From contig DBBV01000018.1 in NCBI GenBank assembly GCA_002292375.1, positions 53,038-117,037 of the forward strand: 64,000 nucleotides of DNA, in the 5' to 3' direction. Source of the stretch: Methylococcaceae bacterium UBA975. Lineage in GTDB: Bacteria; Pseudomonadota; Gammaproteobacteria; Methylococcales; Cycloclasticaceae. Under the pieces are notes generated by a model, which saw only the letters and a list, made by a program, of their open reading frames with translations, ran no database searches and was not told where the DNA came from. This document shows positions 37,892 to 47,107 of the stretch, piece after piece (the first letter of the stretch is position 1; every line of letters starts with the position of its first letter). The position numbers and the translations under genes were made by a program.

Positions 37892-40800
37892 TTCGATCAT
37901 TGATGCTTCGTTAAAAGACCGTTTCATGGTGTTAATAGCGACGCTGATTATTGGTGTTGCAGGTTTATGGAGTTATCAACACACGTATCTGGATGCGATT
38001 CCCGATTTGTCAGATGTGCAGGTCATCGTATTTACCAAGTATGCTGGGCAGGCGCCACAGGTTGTGGAAGATCAAGTGACTTATCCGCTAACCACCGCCA
38101 TGTTGTCAGTTCCGCGTTCTAAAATTGTCCGTGGTTATTCGTTTTTTGGTTTTTCATTTGTTTATATTATTTTTGAAGACGGAACCAATATGTATTGGGC
38201 GCGCTCACGAGTGTTGGAATCACTCAACTTTGTCAGCAGTAAATTACCCGATGGCGTAACACCAACGCTAGGCCCAGATGCTACCGGTGTGGGCTGGGTG
38301 TATGAGTATGCCTTGATAGATAAAACTGGCACGCACGATTTAGCCCAATTGCGCTCGATTCAGGATTGGTATTTACGCTACCCATTACAAACGGTTAACG
38401 GCGTTGCAGAAGTCGCCTCGGTGGGTGGTTTTGTTAAACAATATCAGGTTGAAGTCGACCCCAATGCCTTACAGGCCTATGGCATTCCTTTAAGTAAAGT
38501 GAAGCAAGCCATTAAGCGCTCTAATAACGACGTGGGTGGGCGTTTAATTGAAATGGCTGAAACGGAGTATATGGTGCGGGGTTTGGGCTATATTCGCTCC
38601 TTAGGCGATTTAAACAGCATACCGGTGGGTGTTGATAGCAATGGAACGCCCATTCGTTTAAAAGATATCGCTAATGTACATATGGGGCCTGAACTTAGGC
38701 GTGGGCTAGTTGAACTAAACGGCGAAGGTGAAGTGGCCGGTGGCGTGGTGATTATGCGCTACGGTGAAAACGCCCTATCGACAATTGAAGGCGTTCGAAA
38801 AAAACTTGAGGAGTTGAAAAAAGGCCTGCCTAAAGGCGTTGAAATAATCCCTGTGTATGATCGGGGTAATTTGATCGAGCGCGCCGTCGCAAGTTTGAAT
38901 GAATCCTTGCTACAGGAACTAGTGGTCGTTAGCTTGGTGGTGATCTTGTTTCTATTACACGTACGCTCTGCCTTGGTCGCCATTATTACCCTCCCTATGG
39001 GTATTTTGATGGCTTTTATCGTGATGAAAATGCAGGGCTTAAATGCCAATATCATGTCATTAGGCGGTATTGCCATTACCATTGGTACGATGGTTGACGG
39101 CGCTATTGTGATGGTAGAAAACGCGCATAAACACTTAGCGCAGGCGACGACAGACAAGGGTGCTGAACTCAGTGATGAGGAACGTTGGAAGACGATTGGT
39201 ACAGCCTCGCGTGAGGTAGGTCCAGCGCTGTTTTTTTCCTTACTGATTATTACCGTCTCCTTTTTGCCAATTTTTACCATGCAAGCGCAAGAAGGTCGGA
39301 TGTTTAGCCCGTTGGCATTTACCGCCTCGTATGCGATGGCGGCGGCCGCGATACTTGCGGTCACGCTGGTGCCGGTTATGATGGGCTATTTTATTCGTGG
39401 CAAGGTGGTAAAAGAACACGAAAACCCGATTAACCGTTGGATGCATGCGATGCACACACCGGTACTTAAGCTGGCGATGCAATGGCGTAAAGTAACTGTT
39501 CTATTGGCGTTGTGTTTAGTCATATTGACCTTATACCCGTTTTCAAAATTGGGCAGTGAGTTTATGCCGCCGTTGGATGAGGGGGATATTTTGTACATGC
39601 CGACCACCTTCCCGGGTATTTCTATTACCAAAGCAAAAGAACTGTTGCAGCAAACGGATAAAATTCTAAAAACCTTTCCTGAAGTGCACCATGTGTTTGG
39701 TAAGGTGGGACGGGCAGAAACGGCGACCGATTCCGCGCCCTTATCGATGATAGAAACCACGATTAGTTTAAAGCCTAAAGAAGACTGGCCAAATCCAGAT
39801 AAAACAACCCAGCAATTGATGGGCGAAATGGATAAGGCGATCAAATTTCCAGGCTTAGCTAATGCGTGGACGATGCCGATTAAAACGCGGATTGATATGT
39901 TATCAACGGGGATTAAAACCCCCGTTGGGATAAAGGTGTCTGGCCCCGACTTGAATGTGTTGCAATCCTTATCGGGGCAGATCGAGCGAGCAATGAAAAC
40001 GCTGCCCGAAACCACCTCGGCTTTCGGCGATCGCGCTGTTGGCGGTTATTATTTGGATTTTGATATTAACCGTGAAGCAGCTTCACGCTATGGCCTAACG
40101 ACCGGCGATGTACAAGACGTGATACAAAGCGCTATTGGTGGAATGAATGTCACCGAAACGGTGGAAGGTCTAGAGCGTTACCCGGTCAATGTGCGTTACC
40201 CACGGGAGTTACGCGATGACTTGGAAAGTTTAAAGCGGGTATTGATAGCGACGCCGACAGGCAGTCAAATCCCCTTGGCGCAGGTAGCTGATTTAACCTA
40301 CAGACGTGGGCCGCCGGTTATTAAAAGCGAAAACTCACGACCCAATGCCTGGGTATACGTTGATATCAGTAGCTCTGATATTGGCGGTTTTGTTAATAAA
40401 GCTAAAAATATCTTGGCTGATCAGGTAGACATACCGGCCGGTTATACCGTGACTTGGTCGGGTCAATTTGAGTATATGGAACGCGCGGCAAAGCGATTGC
40501 AGGTTGTCGTGCCGGTTACGTTACTCATTATATTTATTCTGTTGTATCTCAATTTCCGTAACCTAGTTGAGCCGATGATTGTGATGTTAGCGCTTCCTTT
40601 CGGCATTATTGGCGGCATTTGGATGCTTTATTTGAATGACTATAATTTATCGGTTGCAGTGTACGTCGGCTTTATCGCCTTAGCCGGTATGGCGGCAGAA
40701 ATTGGGGTATTAGTGCTCAGTTTTATTGATATGGAAGTGGCTAAACGCCGTGCAGCTAGTTCACAGGCACTGTCACGGATGGACATAATCGATGCCAGCC

Positions 40801-41030
40801 AACAAGCGACCTCTATGCGCGTTCGCCCGGTGGTCATGACGGCGGTTTCTACCATGGCGGGGCTAATCCCTATCATGCTCAGTAGTGGTGCGGGTTCAGA
40901 TGTTACCCATCGCATTGCTGCACCGATGTTGGGCGGGATGTTGACGGTGTTGGTTTTAAATTTATTGGTGCTACCGGTGATTTATAGTTTTGTTTTGCAG
41001 CAGCAAGAGGCGAATAAGGAAAGTGGCTAA
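37884..41030 (+). CDS. Heavy-metal efflux RND pump, CusA-like (Cu/Ag)
   Basis: Inner-membrane proton-driven pump of 1048 residues from ATG 37884 (MINSIIDASLKDRF), matching CusA. An upstream in-frame start lies inside the adaptor gene and is rejected. Signatures are AIPDLSDVQVIVFTKY, GQAPQVVEDQVTYPLT, GPDATGVGWVYEYALID and the TM4 motif GGIAITIGTMVDGAIVMVENAHK. The Met positions of the CusA substrate cleft appear in SAPLSMIETT and TRIDMLSTGIKTPVG, favouring Cu(I)/Ag(I) over Zn/Co/Ni. Last gene of the efflux operon. Confidence 0.94.
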   Translation: MINSIIDASLKDRFMVLIATLIIGVAGLWSYQHTYLDAIPDLSDVQVIVFTKYAGQAPQVVEDQVTYPLTTAMLSVPRSKIVRGYSFFGFSFVYIIFEDGTNMYWARSRVLESLNFVSSKLPDGVTPTLGPDATGVGWVYEYALIDKTGTHDLAQLRSIQDWYLRYPLQTVNGVAEVASVGGFVKQYQVEVDPNALQAYGIPLSKVKQAIKRSNNDVGGRLIEMAETEYMVRGLGYIRSLGDLNSIPVGVDSNGTPIRLKDIANVHMGPELRRGLVELNGEGEVAGGVVIMRYGENALSTIEGVRKKLEELKKGLPKGVEIIPVYDRGNLIERAVASLNESLLQELVVVSLVVILFLLHVRSALVAIITLPMGILMAFIVMKMQGLNANIMSLGGIAITIGTMVDGAIVMVENAHKHLAQATTDKGAELSDEERWKTIGTASREVGPALFFSLLIITVSFLPIFTMQAQEGRMFSPLAFTASYAMAAAAILAVTLVPVMMGYFIRGKVVKEHENPINRWMHAMHTPVLKLAMQWRKVTVLLALCLVILTLYPFSKLGSEFMPPLDEGDILYMPTTFPGISITKAKELLQQTDKILKTFPEVHHVFGKVGRAETATDSAPLSMIETTISLKPKEDWPNPDKTTQQLMGEMDKAIKFPGLANAWTMPIKTRIDMLSTGIKTPVGIKVSGPDLNVLQSLSGQIERAMKTLPETTSAFGDRAVGGYYLDFDINREAASRYGLTTGDVQDVIQSAIGGMNVTETVEGLERYPVNVRYPRELRDDLESLKRVLIATPTGSQIPLAQVADLTYRRGPPVIKSENSRPNAWVYVDISSSDIGGFVNKAKNILADQVDIPAGYTVTWSGQFEYMERAAKRLQVVVPVTLLIIFILLYLNFRNLVEPMIVMLALPFGIIGGIWMLYLNDYNLSVAVYVGFIALAGMAAEIGVLVLSFIDMEVAKRRAASSQALSRMDIIDASQQATSMRVRPVVMTAVSTMAGLIPIMLSSGAGSDVTHRIAAPMLGGMLTVLVLNLLVLPVIYSFVLQQQEANKESG

Positions 41031-41067
41031 TAGGGGGTAATAAGAAGCAGTGTAATTTTAATGCGAT

Positions 41068-41089
41068 GTCAGCTGATTAGTCAGCTGAC
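41068..41089. terminator. Perfect hairpin at the cusA/kinase convergent junction
   Basis: GTCAGCTGA-TTAG-TCAGCTGAC: 9 bp, 4-nt loop, 37 bp after the cusA-like stop and covering the stop codon of the kinase gene. No strong T-tract follows on either strand, so it may act as an RNA 3' end or weak terminator. Confidence 0.4.
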
Positions 41090-42819
41090 GATAAAAGAAG
41101 CCATACCATGTTGGCGGCCATGCTAACTAAGGCAAGAGTTTTCCAAAAAACAATTGGGTTACGTTCTATTAAAGGCGTATGAGATGATTTGGTAAATAGG
41201 CTATTTGGGTGCGCTAAGTCGTGAATAAATTCGGAAATTTCTTCGTATCGACTCGACGGTTTTTTGCTCACAATTTTTTCAATGGCACCATCTACCCACA
41301 AGGGTATATCAGGATTAAACTGCTGCGATGGAATGTAATGCAATTTGCTTAGCGACTTTTCGCCGTATTTATCCCCAAATGGCAGTTGGCCGGTGAGCAT
41401 TTCGTAGCAAATAACGCCGAGGGAAAACGCATCTGAGCGCGTGCTCGCTTGTTCGCCCAACAGGTATTCAGGTGCTGTGTAATGTTGGGTCCCGAGTAAA
41501 CTTAAACGATGTACTGGGGTGGCTATTTCTTCAATCCCCGCTATTTTAGTCGACCCAAAATCTATTATTTTGACGGTCCCTTGGGTATCAATAATGATGT
41601 TTTCAGGTTTCAGGTCTTGATGGATCATTTCTTTATTATGAAAAGCGCGTAAACCACGTGCAATTTGTCGGATAATCCCTCTAACGTCGTGCACGCTGGG
41701 TTGTGGGTTATCGCTCATCCAATGCCTTAACGTTTGTCCTTCGATGTATTCAGTGACGTAATAAAGGAATTGACGCGGACGGGTTTGCTCGATGATGCTG
41801 AGTACGTGGTTGTTATCAATCCGACGCCCAACCCATTCTTCATTGACGAACATGTCCAGATAGCTCGGATCATCTACATAATTGACTGAGGGTGTTTTAA
41901 TAACGACTGCTGCATCGGTGTCAGTGTCAATCGCAAGATACAACTGAGTCCGATTACTGGCGTGCAATTCACGTTCTATTCTATACCCATCTAAGACCAT
42001 GCCAGCGTTTAAGTCTGGCGGAAAGGGGAGCTCGGTTAATTTTCGATAGACTTCTTGATCGTTGATTTGAGGCGGTTGGTTAAACCGTACCAGCTGGCAA
42101 GTCACGTTATCATCGCTGCCGTTTTGCATGGCTAAGGCTGTTATTTCACGCGCGGCACGTTCTAAATTACGGTCGTTGTCAGTAATGATCTGCAACATCG
42201 TGTTGTCGCTGATAAACTCATGAACGCCATCGGTGGTTAATAAGAAGGTGTCGGCTTTTTCCAATAAAAAGTTGCTGTAATCAATGTCTAAATGCGCGTC
42301 GATACCCATGGCTCGGGTAAGGTAATTTTTGTCTTTTGACACCCAGAAACGGTGGTCTTCAGTTAAGCGCTCGAGTTTTTTCTGGCGCAGTCGATAGATG
42401 CGCGTATCGCCAATATGGAACAGGTGGACAGTAGATGATTTAACGATCAAGGCGCTCATGGTGGTGGCTAGCCCTTTGTTGCTATGGGCAGCTTGCTGTG
42501 CCATGCCAAGCATCCAACGATTAGTCGCCATCAGTACTTTTTGCACGGATGTTTTTACCGTCCAGGAATCAGGGGTGCAGTAGTAGTCGTTTAGCAAGCT
42601 TTTAACACAGGACTCGCTGGCGAGTTTACCTGCATCACAACCACTGACCCCATCCGCGATAACGATGGCGATGCCTTTTTGTTCTAATGTCGGCGATTCT
42701 GGCAGTAAAACGCCATAACTGTCCTGGTTTTCTTCCTTAACACCTTGATCTGACGATTGACCTAGGTCAATTAAGGCCTCTGATTGCATACGGTTCTCAG
42801 CGAGTTTAAGTGACATCAA
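41077..42819 (-). CDS. PP2C phosphatase - Ser/Thr kinase fusion with C-terminal membrane anchor
   Basis: The 580 residues hold a PP2C phosphatase domain (about 15-260; QDSYGVL, IVIADGVSGCDAG, HIGDTRIYRL, LLTTDGVHEF, GSDDNVTCQLV) and an Hanks-type kinase domain (about 275-540). Kinase motifs are AVVIKTP, HQDLKPENIIID (His400, Asp402), IDFGSTK and YTAPEYLLGE; the glycine loop is degenerate. A C-terminal helix (TLALVSMAANMVWLLL) anchors it. The same fusion sits beside the nitrate transporter gene in Pseudomonas, implying post-translational control of nitrate uptake, but the substrate is unknown. Overlaps the transporter by 14 bp. Confidence 0.9.
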   Translation of the reverse strand: MMSLKLAENRMQSEALIDLGQSSDQGVKEENQDSYGVLLPESPTLEQKGIAIVIADGVSGCDAGKLASESCVKSLLNDYYCTPDSWTVKTSVQKVLMATNRWMLGMAQQAAHSNKGLATTMSALIVKSSTVHLFHIGDTRIYRLRQKKLERLTEDHRFWVSKDKNYLTRAMGIDAHLDIDYSNFLLEKADTFLLTTDGVHEFISDNTMLQIITDNDRNLERAAREITALAMQNGSDDNVTCQLVRFNQPPQINDQEVYRKLTELPFPPDLNAGMVLDGYRIERELHASNRTQLYLAIDTDTDAAVVIKTPSVNYVDDPSYLDMFVNEEWVGRRIDNNHVLSIIEQTRPRQFLYYVTEYIEGQTLRHWMSDNPQPSVHDVRGIIRQIARGLRAFHNKEMIHQDLKPENIIIDTQGTVKIIDFGSTKIAGIEEIATPVHRLSLLGTQHYTAPEYLLGEQASTRSDAFSLGVICYEMLTGQLPFGDKYGEKSLSKLHYIPSQQFNPDIPLWVDGAIEKIVSKKPSSRYEEISEFIHDLAHPNSLFTKSSHTPLIERNPIVFWKTLALVSMAANMVWLLLSSAD

Positions 42820-44272
42820 TTAATTGCACAGTACCGTCTTCTAATACTTCGGCAGTTTGGCCTTTAGGCTCTTGTAAAAATAATAACATTAATAAGAGTA
42901 CCAAGCCTGCAGTAGCACCAATCACCATAAAGAACACCTGTGGTGAAACAAACGATAGCACAGTTAAAAAGGTTAAACCGCCGACATTACCATAGGCGCC
43001 AACCATACCAGCCACCTGGCCGGTCATACGGCGTTGAATTAATGGCACCATGGCGTATACCGCGCCCGAACCGCCTTTGGCAAACAAGCCGCATAAAATA
43101 GTGCATAAAACAACCAATGGAACAGCCCAATTGGGGTTGACTTGACCGAGTATAAAAAATGTAACTGTTATACCAGTAAATAACAGGGTTAAAGAACGTT
43201 TGCGGCCAATTTTATCGCTCAATACACCACCGCCTGGACGCGCTATTAAATTCATCACTGGATAAATAGCAGCTAATAAACCTGCGGTAACAGGGGATAA
43301 GGCAAATTGATCCACATAAAACAGCGGTAACATGGAAACAAGCGCTAGTTCAGAGCCAAAAGTGACCATGTAGGCGAGGTCTAAAATAGCCACTTGTTTG
43401 AACTTATAACGAAACAAATCGGGAACAGGCTTATTGAAAATATCTTTATTAACCTTATAAATCTGCAAGGCTTGATACAGATAAACGGCCAAGATACTAG
43501 CATACGCGATATAGCTTGTTTGTTGGTTTAACCAGGCCATTCCGCTGGGAGATAGTTTCCATACCAATAAGGCTAGCGCTGCATAAATAGGCATACTCAT
43601 CAATAAATATAAAACTAAATCGCCTTTGCTGGTAACTTCCATGCCGCCGACTTTTTTTGGTTTAAAGTAGGTTGATCCTTTCGGTGTATCGGTGACACTA
43701 AAATAATAGAAGATACCGTAAGCCGTGGCGATAATTGCGGTGATTGTTAAGGCATATCGCCAGCCATCTTCACCGCCTAACCATAACGCGAGACTCGGTA
43801 AAATTATTGCTGAGGCTGCAGAGCCAAAATTCCCCCAGCCGCCATAAATACCTTGCGCAAAGCCTGTTTGTCTAGCGGGAAACCACTCACCAATCATTCT
43901 AATGCCGACAACAAAGCCCGCACCAACAAAACCTAATAAAAAACGCGCTAAGGCAAGCTGTTGGAAGGTTTGTGCCCAAGCAAAAAACAAACATAAAAAG
44001 CCAGAGACAATTAGGATGCCAGAAAACATCCGTCGTGGGCCATAACTATCCACCATCATGCCCACAATAATTCGTGCGGGGATGGTTAAGGCGACATTTA
44101 ATATCAATAGTACTGAAACCTCTTGATTGCTTAAGTCAAAAACCTCGCGGATAACGGACATTAAAGGGGCGTGATTAAACCACACCATAAAACTAATAAA
44201 AAAAGCGAACCAGGTCGTATGCAAAATTCGCATGTTCCCACTGAATGAAAGTAAATTTAATTTTTGCGACAT
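42806..44272 (-). CDS. nasA: NarK/NasA-type nitrate/nitrite transporter (MFS)
   Basis: Twelve-helix major facilitator of about 488 residues. Nitrate signatures are visible: FAFFISFMVWFNHAPLM near the N-terminus, AGFVVGIRMIGEWFPARQTGFAQGIYGGWGN (split: GEWFPARQTGFAQGIYGGWGN) and FAKGGSGAVYAMVPLIQRRMTG. The start is set at ATG 44272, after GGAG. A longer frame to ATG 44320 is rejected because a sigma-54 promoter lies at 44309-44324. With the kinase downstream it forms one leftward unit divergent from nirB. Confidence 0.93.
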   Translation of the reverse strand: MSQKLNLLSFSGNMRILHTTWFAFFISFMVWFNHAPLMSVIREVFDLSNQEVSVLLILNVALTIPARIIVGMMVDSYGPRRMFSGILIVSGFLCLFFAWAQTFQQLALARFLLGFVGAGFVVGIRMIGEWFPARQTGFAQGIYGGWGNFGSAASAIILPSLALWLGGEDGWRYALTITAIIATAYGIFYYFSVTDTPKGSTYFKPKKVGGMEVTSKGDLVLYLLMSMPIYAALALLVWKLSPSGMAWLNQQTSYIAYASILAVYLYQALQIYKVNKDIFNKPVPDLFRYKFKQVAILDLAYMVTFGSELALVSMLPLFYVDQFALSPVTAGLLAAIYPVMNLIARPGGGVLSDKIGRKRSLTLLFTGITVTFFILGQVNPNWAVPLVVLCTILCGLFAKGGSGAVYAMVPLIQRRMTGQVAGMVGAYGNVGGLTFLTVLSFVSPQVFFMVIGATAGLVLLLMLLFLQEPKGQTAEVLEDGTVQLIDVT

Positions 44273-44308
44273 TGCTGTTGAGTCTCCATTAACGTATTGA
44301 GACTCTTC

Positions 44309-44324
44309 AGCAAACAGCATGCCA
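44309..44324 (-). promoter_or_regulatory. Sigma-54 promoter of the nitrate transporter gene
   Basis: On the minus strand the sequence is TGGCATGCTGTTTGCT, matching the -24/-12 consensus (TGGCAYR-N4-TTGCW) with GG and GC ten bases apart. Transcription would start near 44298, 26 nt before ATG 44272. An NtrC box lies about 90 bp upstream. Confidence 0.8.
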
Positions 44325-44387
44325 AATAGATAAGGTCATGTTTTCAAAAGGATTCAAGTAAGTTGTCTTTAAAGCAACGAACCTGCT

Positions 44388-44402
44388 GCACTTGTTTGGT
44401 GC
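44388..44402. promoter_or_regulatory. NtrC-binding enhancer between nasA and nirB
   Basis: GCACTTGTTTGGTGC fits the classical NtrC site GCAC-N5-TGGTGC exactly. It is about 90 bp upstream of the inferred nasA start site and about 145-155 bp upstream of the nirB one, so it can serve both divergent sigma-54 promoters. A further GTGCGAAAA/TTTTGCAC inverted repeat follows directly. Confidence 0.75.
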
Positions 44403-44519
44403 GAAAAATCATTGTTTTGCACTGCAATAAATCACGGTCAATTCTGATGGCTATGTTTTTTAACATGGAGGATAAATAATTAGACGCACAATCAAGGGCT
44501 TAATGATCAATACGATTAT

Positions 44520-44535
44520 TGGCACACTAACTGCT
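44520..44535 (+). promoter_or_regulatory. Sigma-54 promoter of the nirB operon
   Basis: TGGCACACTAACTGCT has GG and GC ten bases apart and the -24 half TGGCAC is perfect; the -12 half is CTGC instead of TTGC. Transcription would start near 44546, leaving a 28-nt leader before the nirB ATG, too short for an attenuator. Confidence 0.7.
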
Positions 44536-44573
44536 ATCACTCATGGAATACAGGCAACAGTTGGAATTTTGGT

Positions 44574-47102
44574 ATGAGTAAAAAGAAGTTAGTAGTTATC
44601 GGTAACGGCATGGTTGGCCATAAATTTATGCAAGCCATTGTTAAAGATCAGGCGCGGGATGAATTTGAAATAATTATTTTTTGTGAAGAGTCACGATTAG
44701 CGTACGACAGGGTTCAGTTAAGCGCTTTCTTTAGTGGCAAAACTGCGGATGATTTATCCATGGTGTCCGCTGGTTTTTATGAAGATAACAACATAACAGT
44801 GCATATGGCAGATAGGGCGAGCCTTATCGATCGAGAAAAGCAGCTTGTTACCTCTGAAAAGGGTGTCGAAATCCAATACGATAAACTGGTTCTAGCGACC
44901 GGGTCGTTTCCGTTTGTCCCTCCAATTCCCGGTCACGAACGAGATAATTGTTTTGTCTATCGAACGATAGATGATTTAAATGCGATTGCCGAAGCAGGCG
45001 CTAAGTCCAAAGTAGGTGTTGTGATCGGCGGTGGCTTATTAGGTCTGGAAGCAGCAAAAGCGCTGAAAGATATGGGGTTAAAAACACATGTTGTTGAATT
45101 TGCACCCCGATTGATGGCCGTGCAAATTGACGACGGTGCAGGTGCAGTATTACGTAAAAAAATTGAACAATTGGGTGTTAGCGTTCACACCCAGAAAAAC
45201 ACCCAAAACATCCTGCCAGGCGAACAGTGCGTGCACCGAATGAACTTTGCTGACGGCACACACATAGAAACAGACCTTATTTTATTTTCTGCGGGCATTC
45301 GCCCGCGTGATGACATTGCGCGTGAGAGCGGCCTAGAGGTCGGAGAGCGGGGCGGTATTATTATCAACAATCATTGCCAAACCTCTGATGACAATATTTA
45401 TGCGATAGGTGAATGTGCCCTATGGGAAGGGAAAATTTATGGTTTGGTCGCACCAGGTTACCAAATGGCACAAGTCGCAGCAGATCAGTTAGCCGGTAAA
45501 CAAAATAGTTTTACCGGTGCGGATATGAGTACCAAACTAAAACTGATGGGGGTTGATGTGGCTAGCATCGGTGATGCACATGCGACAACTGAAAATGCCA
45601 AGGTCTATTCCTATGTTAACGGTGCTGACGAGGTGTATAAAAAAATCGTGGTGAGTGAAGATAATAAACGCCTACTTGGCGCGGTTTTAATAGGCGATAC
45701 GGCCGATTACGGTAATTTGTTACAACTAAAGTTAAATGATATGGCGCTACCGGAATACCCCGATACCCTGATTTTGCCGCAACGCGATGGCTCAGGTGTT
45801 ACAGGTCTCGGTGTCGAAGCTTTACCGGATAACGCGCAAATCTGTTCCTGTTTTGATGTCTCGAAAGGCGCGATTTGTCAAGCTGTTTCAGATGGTCATA
45901 CCACAATGGGGGCTATTAAAGAGTGTACTAGCGCGACGACCGGTTGTGGCGGTTGTACTGCCTTAGTGGGGCAGGTGCTAAACAAAGAGTTGGAAAAAAT
46001 GGGCATGGAAGTGAACACGGATTTATGTGAACACTTTGCCTATACACGACAAGAGATGTATCACTTAGTCCGTGTTGGCAATATTAAAACGTTTGATGCA
46101 CTGATTGAACAACACGGTAAAGGCTATGGTTGTGATATTTGTAAACCAACGGCGGCCTCTATTTTTGCCTCGTGCTGGAATGATTACATCTTGGAAAAAC
46201 CGTTAGCTGGTTTACAAGATACCAATGATCGGTTTTTGGCTAATATCCAAAAAAACGGCACCTATTCAATTGTTCCTCGTATTGCAGGTGGCGAAATTAC
46301 GCCAGACAAACTGATCGCCCTAGGTGAAGTAGGTAAAAAATACAATCTATACACCAAAATAACCGGCGGCCAACGTGTCGATTTATTTGGTGCACGGCAA
46401 GAACAATTACCGCTGATTTGGAAGGAACTGATCGATGCAGGTTTTGAAACTGGGCATGCCTACGGTAAATCTTTACGCACAGTTAAATCCTGTGTTGGCA
46501 GTACTTGGTGCCGTTATGGTGTGGCCGATAGCGTAACAACAGCAATTAATTTAGAAAACCGCTATAAAGGTTTACGTTCACCACATAAATTAAAATTTGC
46601 TGTATCCGGTTGCACACGTGAATGTGCCGAAGCGCAGAGCAAAGATGTTGGTGTTATTGCAACTGAAAATGGTTGGAATTTATACCTGTGTGGCAACGGC
46701 GGCATGAAACCACGCCACGCGGATCTTTTTGCAACCGGCTTAGATGATGAGACCTTGATCAAATACATCGATCGCTTCTTGATGTTTTATGTGAAGACAG
46801 CTGATCGTCTACAACGTACCTCCACCTGGATGATGAATTTAGACGGTGGTATCGATTATTTACGTGAGGTGGTTATTGAAGATTCGCTAGGCTTAGCTGA
46901 AACGTTCGAGCAAGAAATGCTAACGGTGATCGATAGCTATCAATGTGAGTGGAAAACAACGGTCAATGATCCAGCAAAGGCACAGACATTTAATGCTTTT
47001 GTTAATTCAGATAAAGGCGATAGCCAAATTGTGTTTGTGCCGGAACGTGATCAGGTACGGCCAGCCAATAAAAACGAACTTAAAGCGACATTAGGCGCGT
47101 AG
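44574..47102 (+). CDS. nirB: NAD(P)H-nitrite reductase, large subunit
   Basis: Cytoplasmic siroheme nitrite reductase reducing nitrite to ammonium. The 842 residues (E. coli 847) show the N-terminal FAD domain (LVVIGNGMVGHKFMQ), NAD site (VVIGGGLLGLEAAKALKDMG), the [2Fe-2S] BFD-like domain (ICSCFDVSKG, CTSATTGCGGCTALVGQVL) and the siroheme/[4Fe-4S] cysteines in CVGSTWCRYGV, GCTRECAEAQSKD and LCGNGGMKPRHA. First gene of nirB-nirD-phzF-like-nitrate reductase-dmsBC-like, with very short gaps. Confidence 0.97.
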   Translation: MSKKKLVVIGNGMVGHKFMQAIVKDQARDEFEIIIFCEESRLAYDRVQLSAFFSGKTADDLSMVSAGFYEDNNITVHMADRASLIDREKQLVTSEKGVEIQYDKLVLATGSFPFVPPIPGHERDNCFVYRTIDDLNAIAEAGAKSKVGVVIGGGLLGLEAAKALKDMGLKTHVVEFAPRLMAVQIDDGAGAVLRKKIEQLGVSVHTQKNTQNILPGEQCVHRMNFADGTHIETDLILFSAGIRPRDDIARESGLEVGERGGIIINNHCQTSDDNIYAIGECALWEGKIYGLVAPGYQMAQVAADQLAGKQNSFTGADMSTKLKLMGVDVASIGDAHATTENAKVYSYVNGADEVYKKIVVSEDNKRLLGAVLIGDTADYGNLLQLKLNDMALPEYPDTLILPQRDGSGVTGLGVEALPDNAQICSCFDVSKGAICQAVSDGHTTMGAIKECTSATTGCGGCTALVGQVLNKELEKMGMEVNTDLCEHFAYTRQEMYHLVRVGNIKTFDALIEQHGKGYGCDICKPTAASIFASCWNDYILEKPLAGLQDTNDRFLANIQKNGTYSIVPRIAGGEITPDKLIALGEVGKKYNLYTKITGGQRVDLFGARQEQLPLIWKELIDAGFETGHAYGKSLRTVKSCVGSTWCRYGVADSVTTAINLENRYKGLRSPHKLKFAVSGCTRECAEAQSKDVGVIATENGWNLYLCGNGGMKPRHADLFATGLDDETLIKYIDRFLMFYVKTADRLQRTSTWMMNLDGGIDYLREVVIEDSLGLAETFEQEMLTVIDSYQCEWKTTVNDPAKAQTFNAFVNSDKGDSQIVFVPERDQVRPANKNELKATLGA

Positions 47103-47107
47103 AAGGT

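Noticed and set aside
38759..40015. Long minus-strand ORFs within the CusA-like gene (and similar ones in tamB, secD and the P-type ATPase)
   Set aside because: They lie opposite well-conserved genes, have no family motifs or RBS, and reflect codon bias of the true strand.
44273..44320. Longer N-terminus of the nitrate transporter starting at 44320
   Set aside because: The extra codons cover a perfect sigma-54 promoter and lack family similarity; ATG 44272 with GGAG upstream is better.
44388..44440. NasT-type attenuator before nirB
   Set aside because: The inverted repeats lie upstream of the predicted sigma-54 start; the remaining leader is only about 28 nt.
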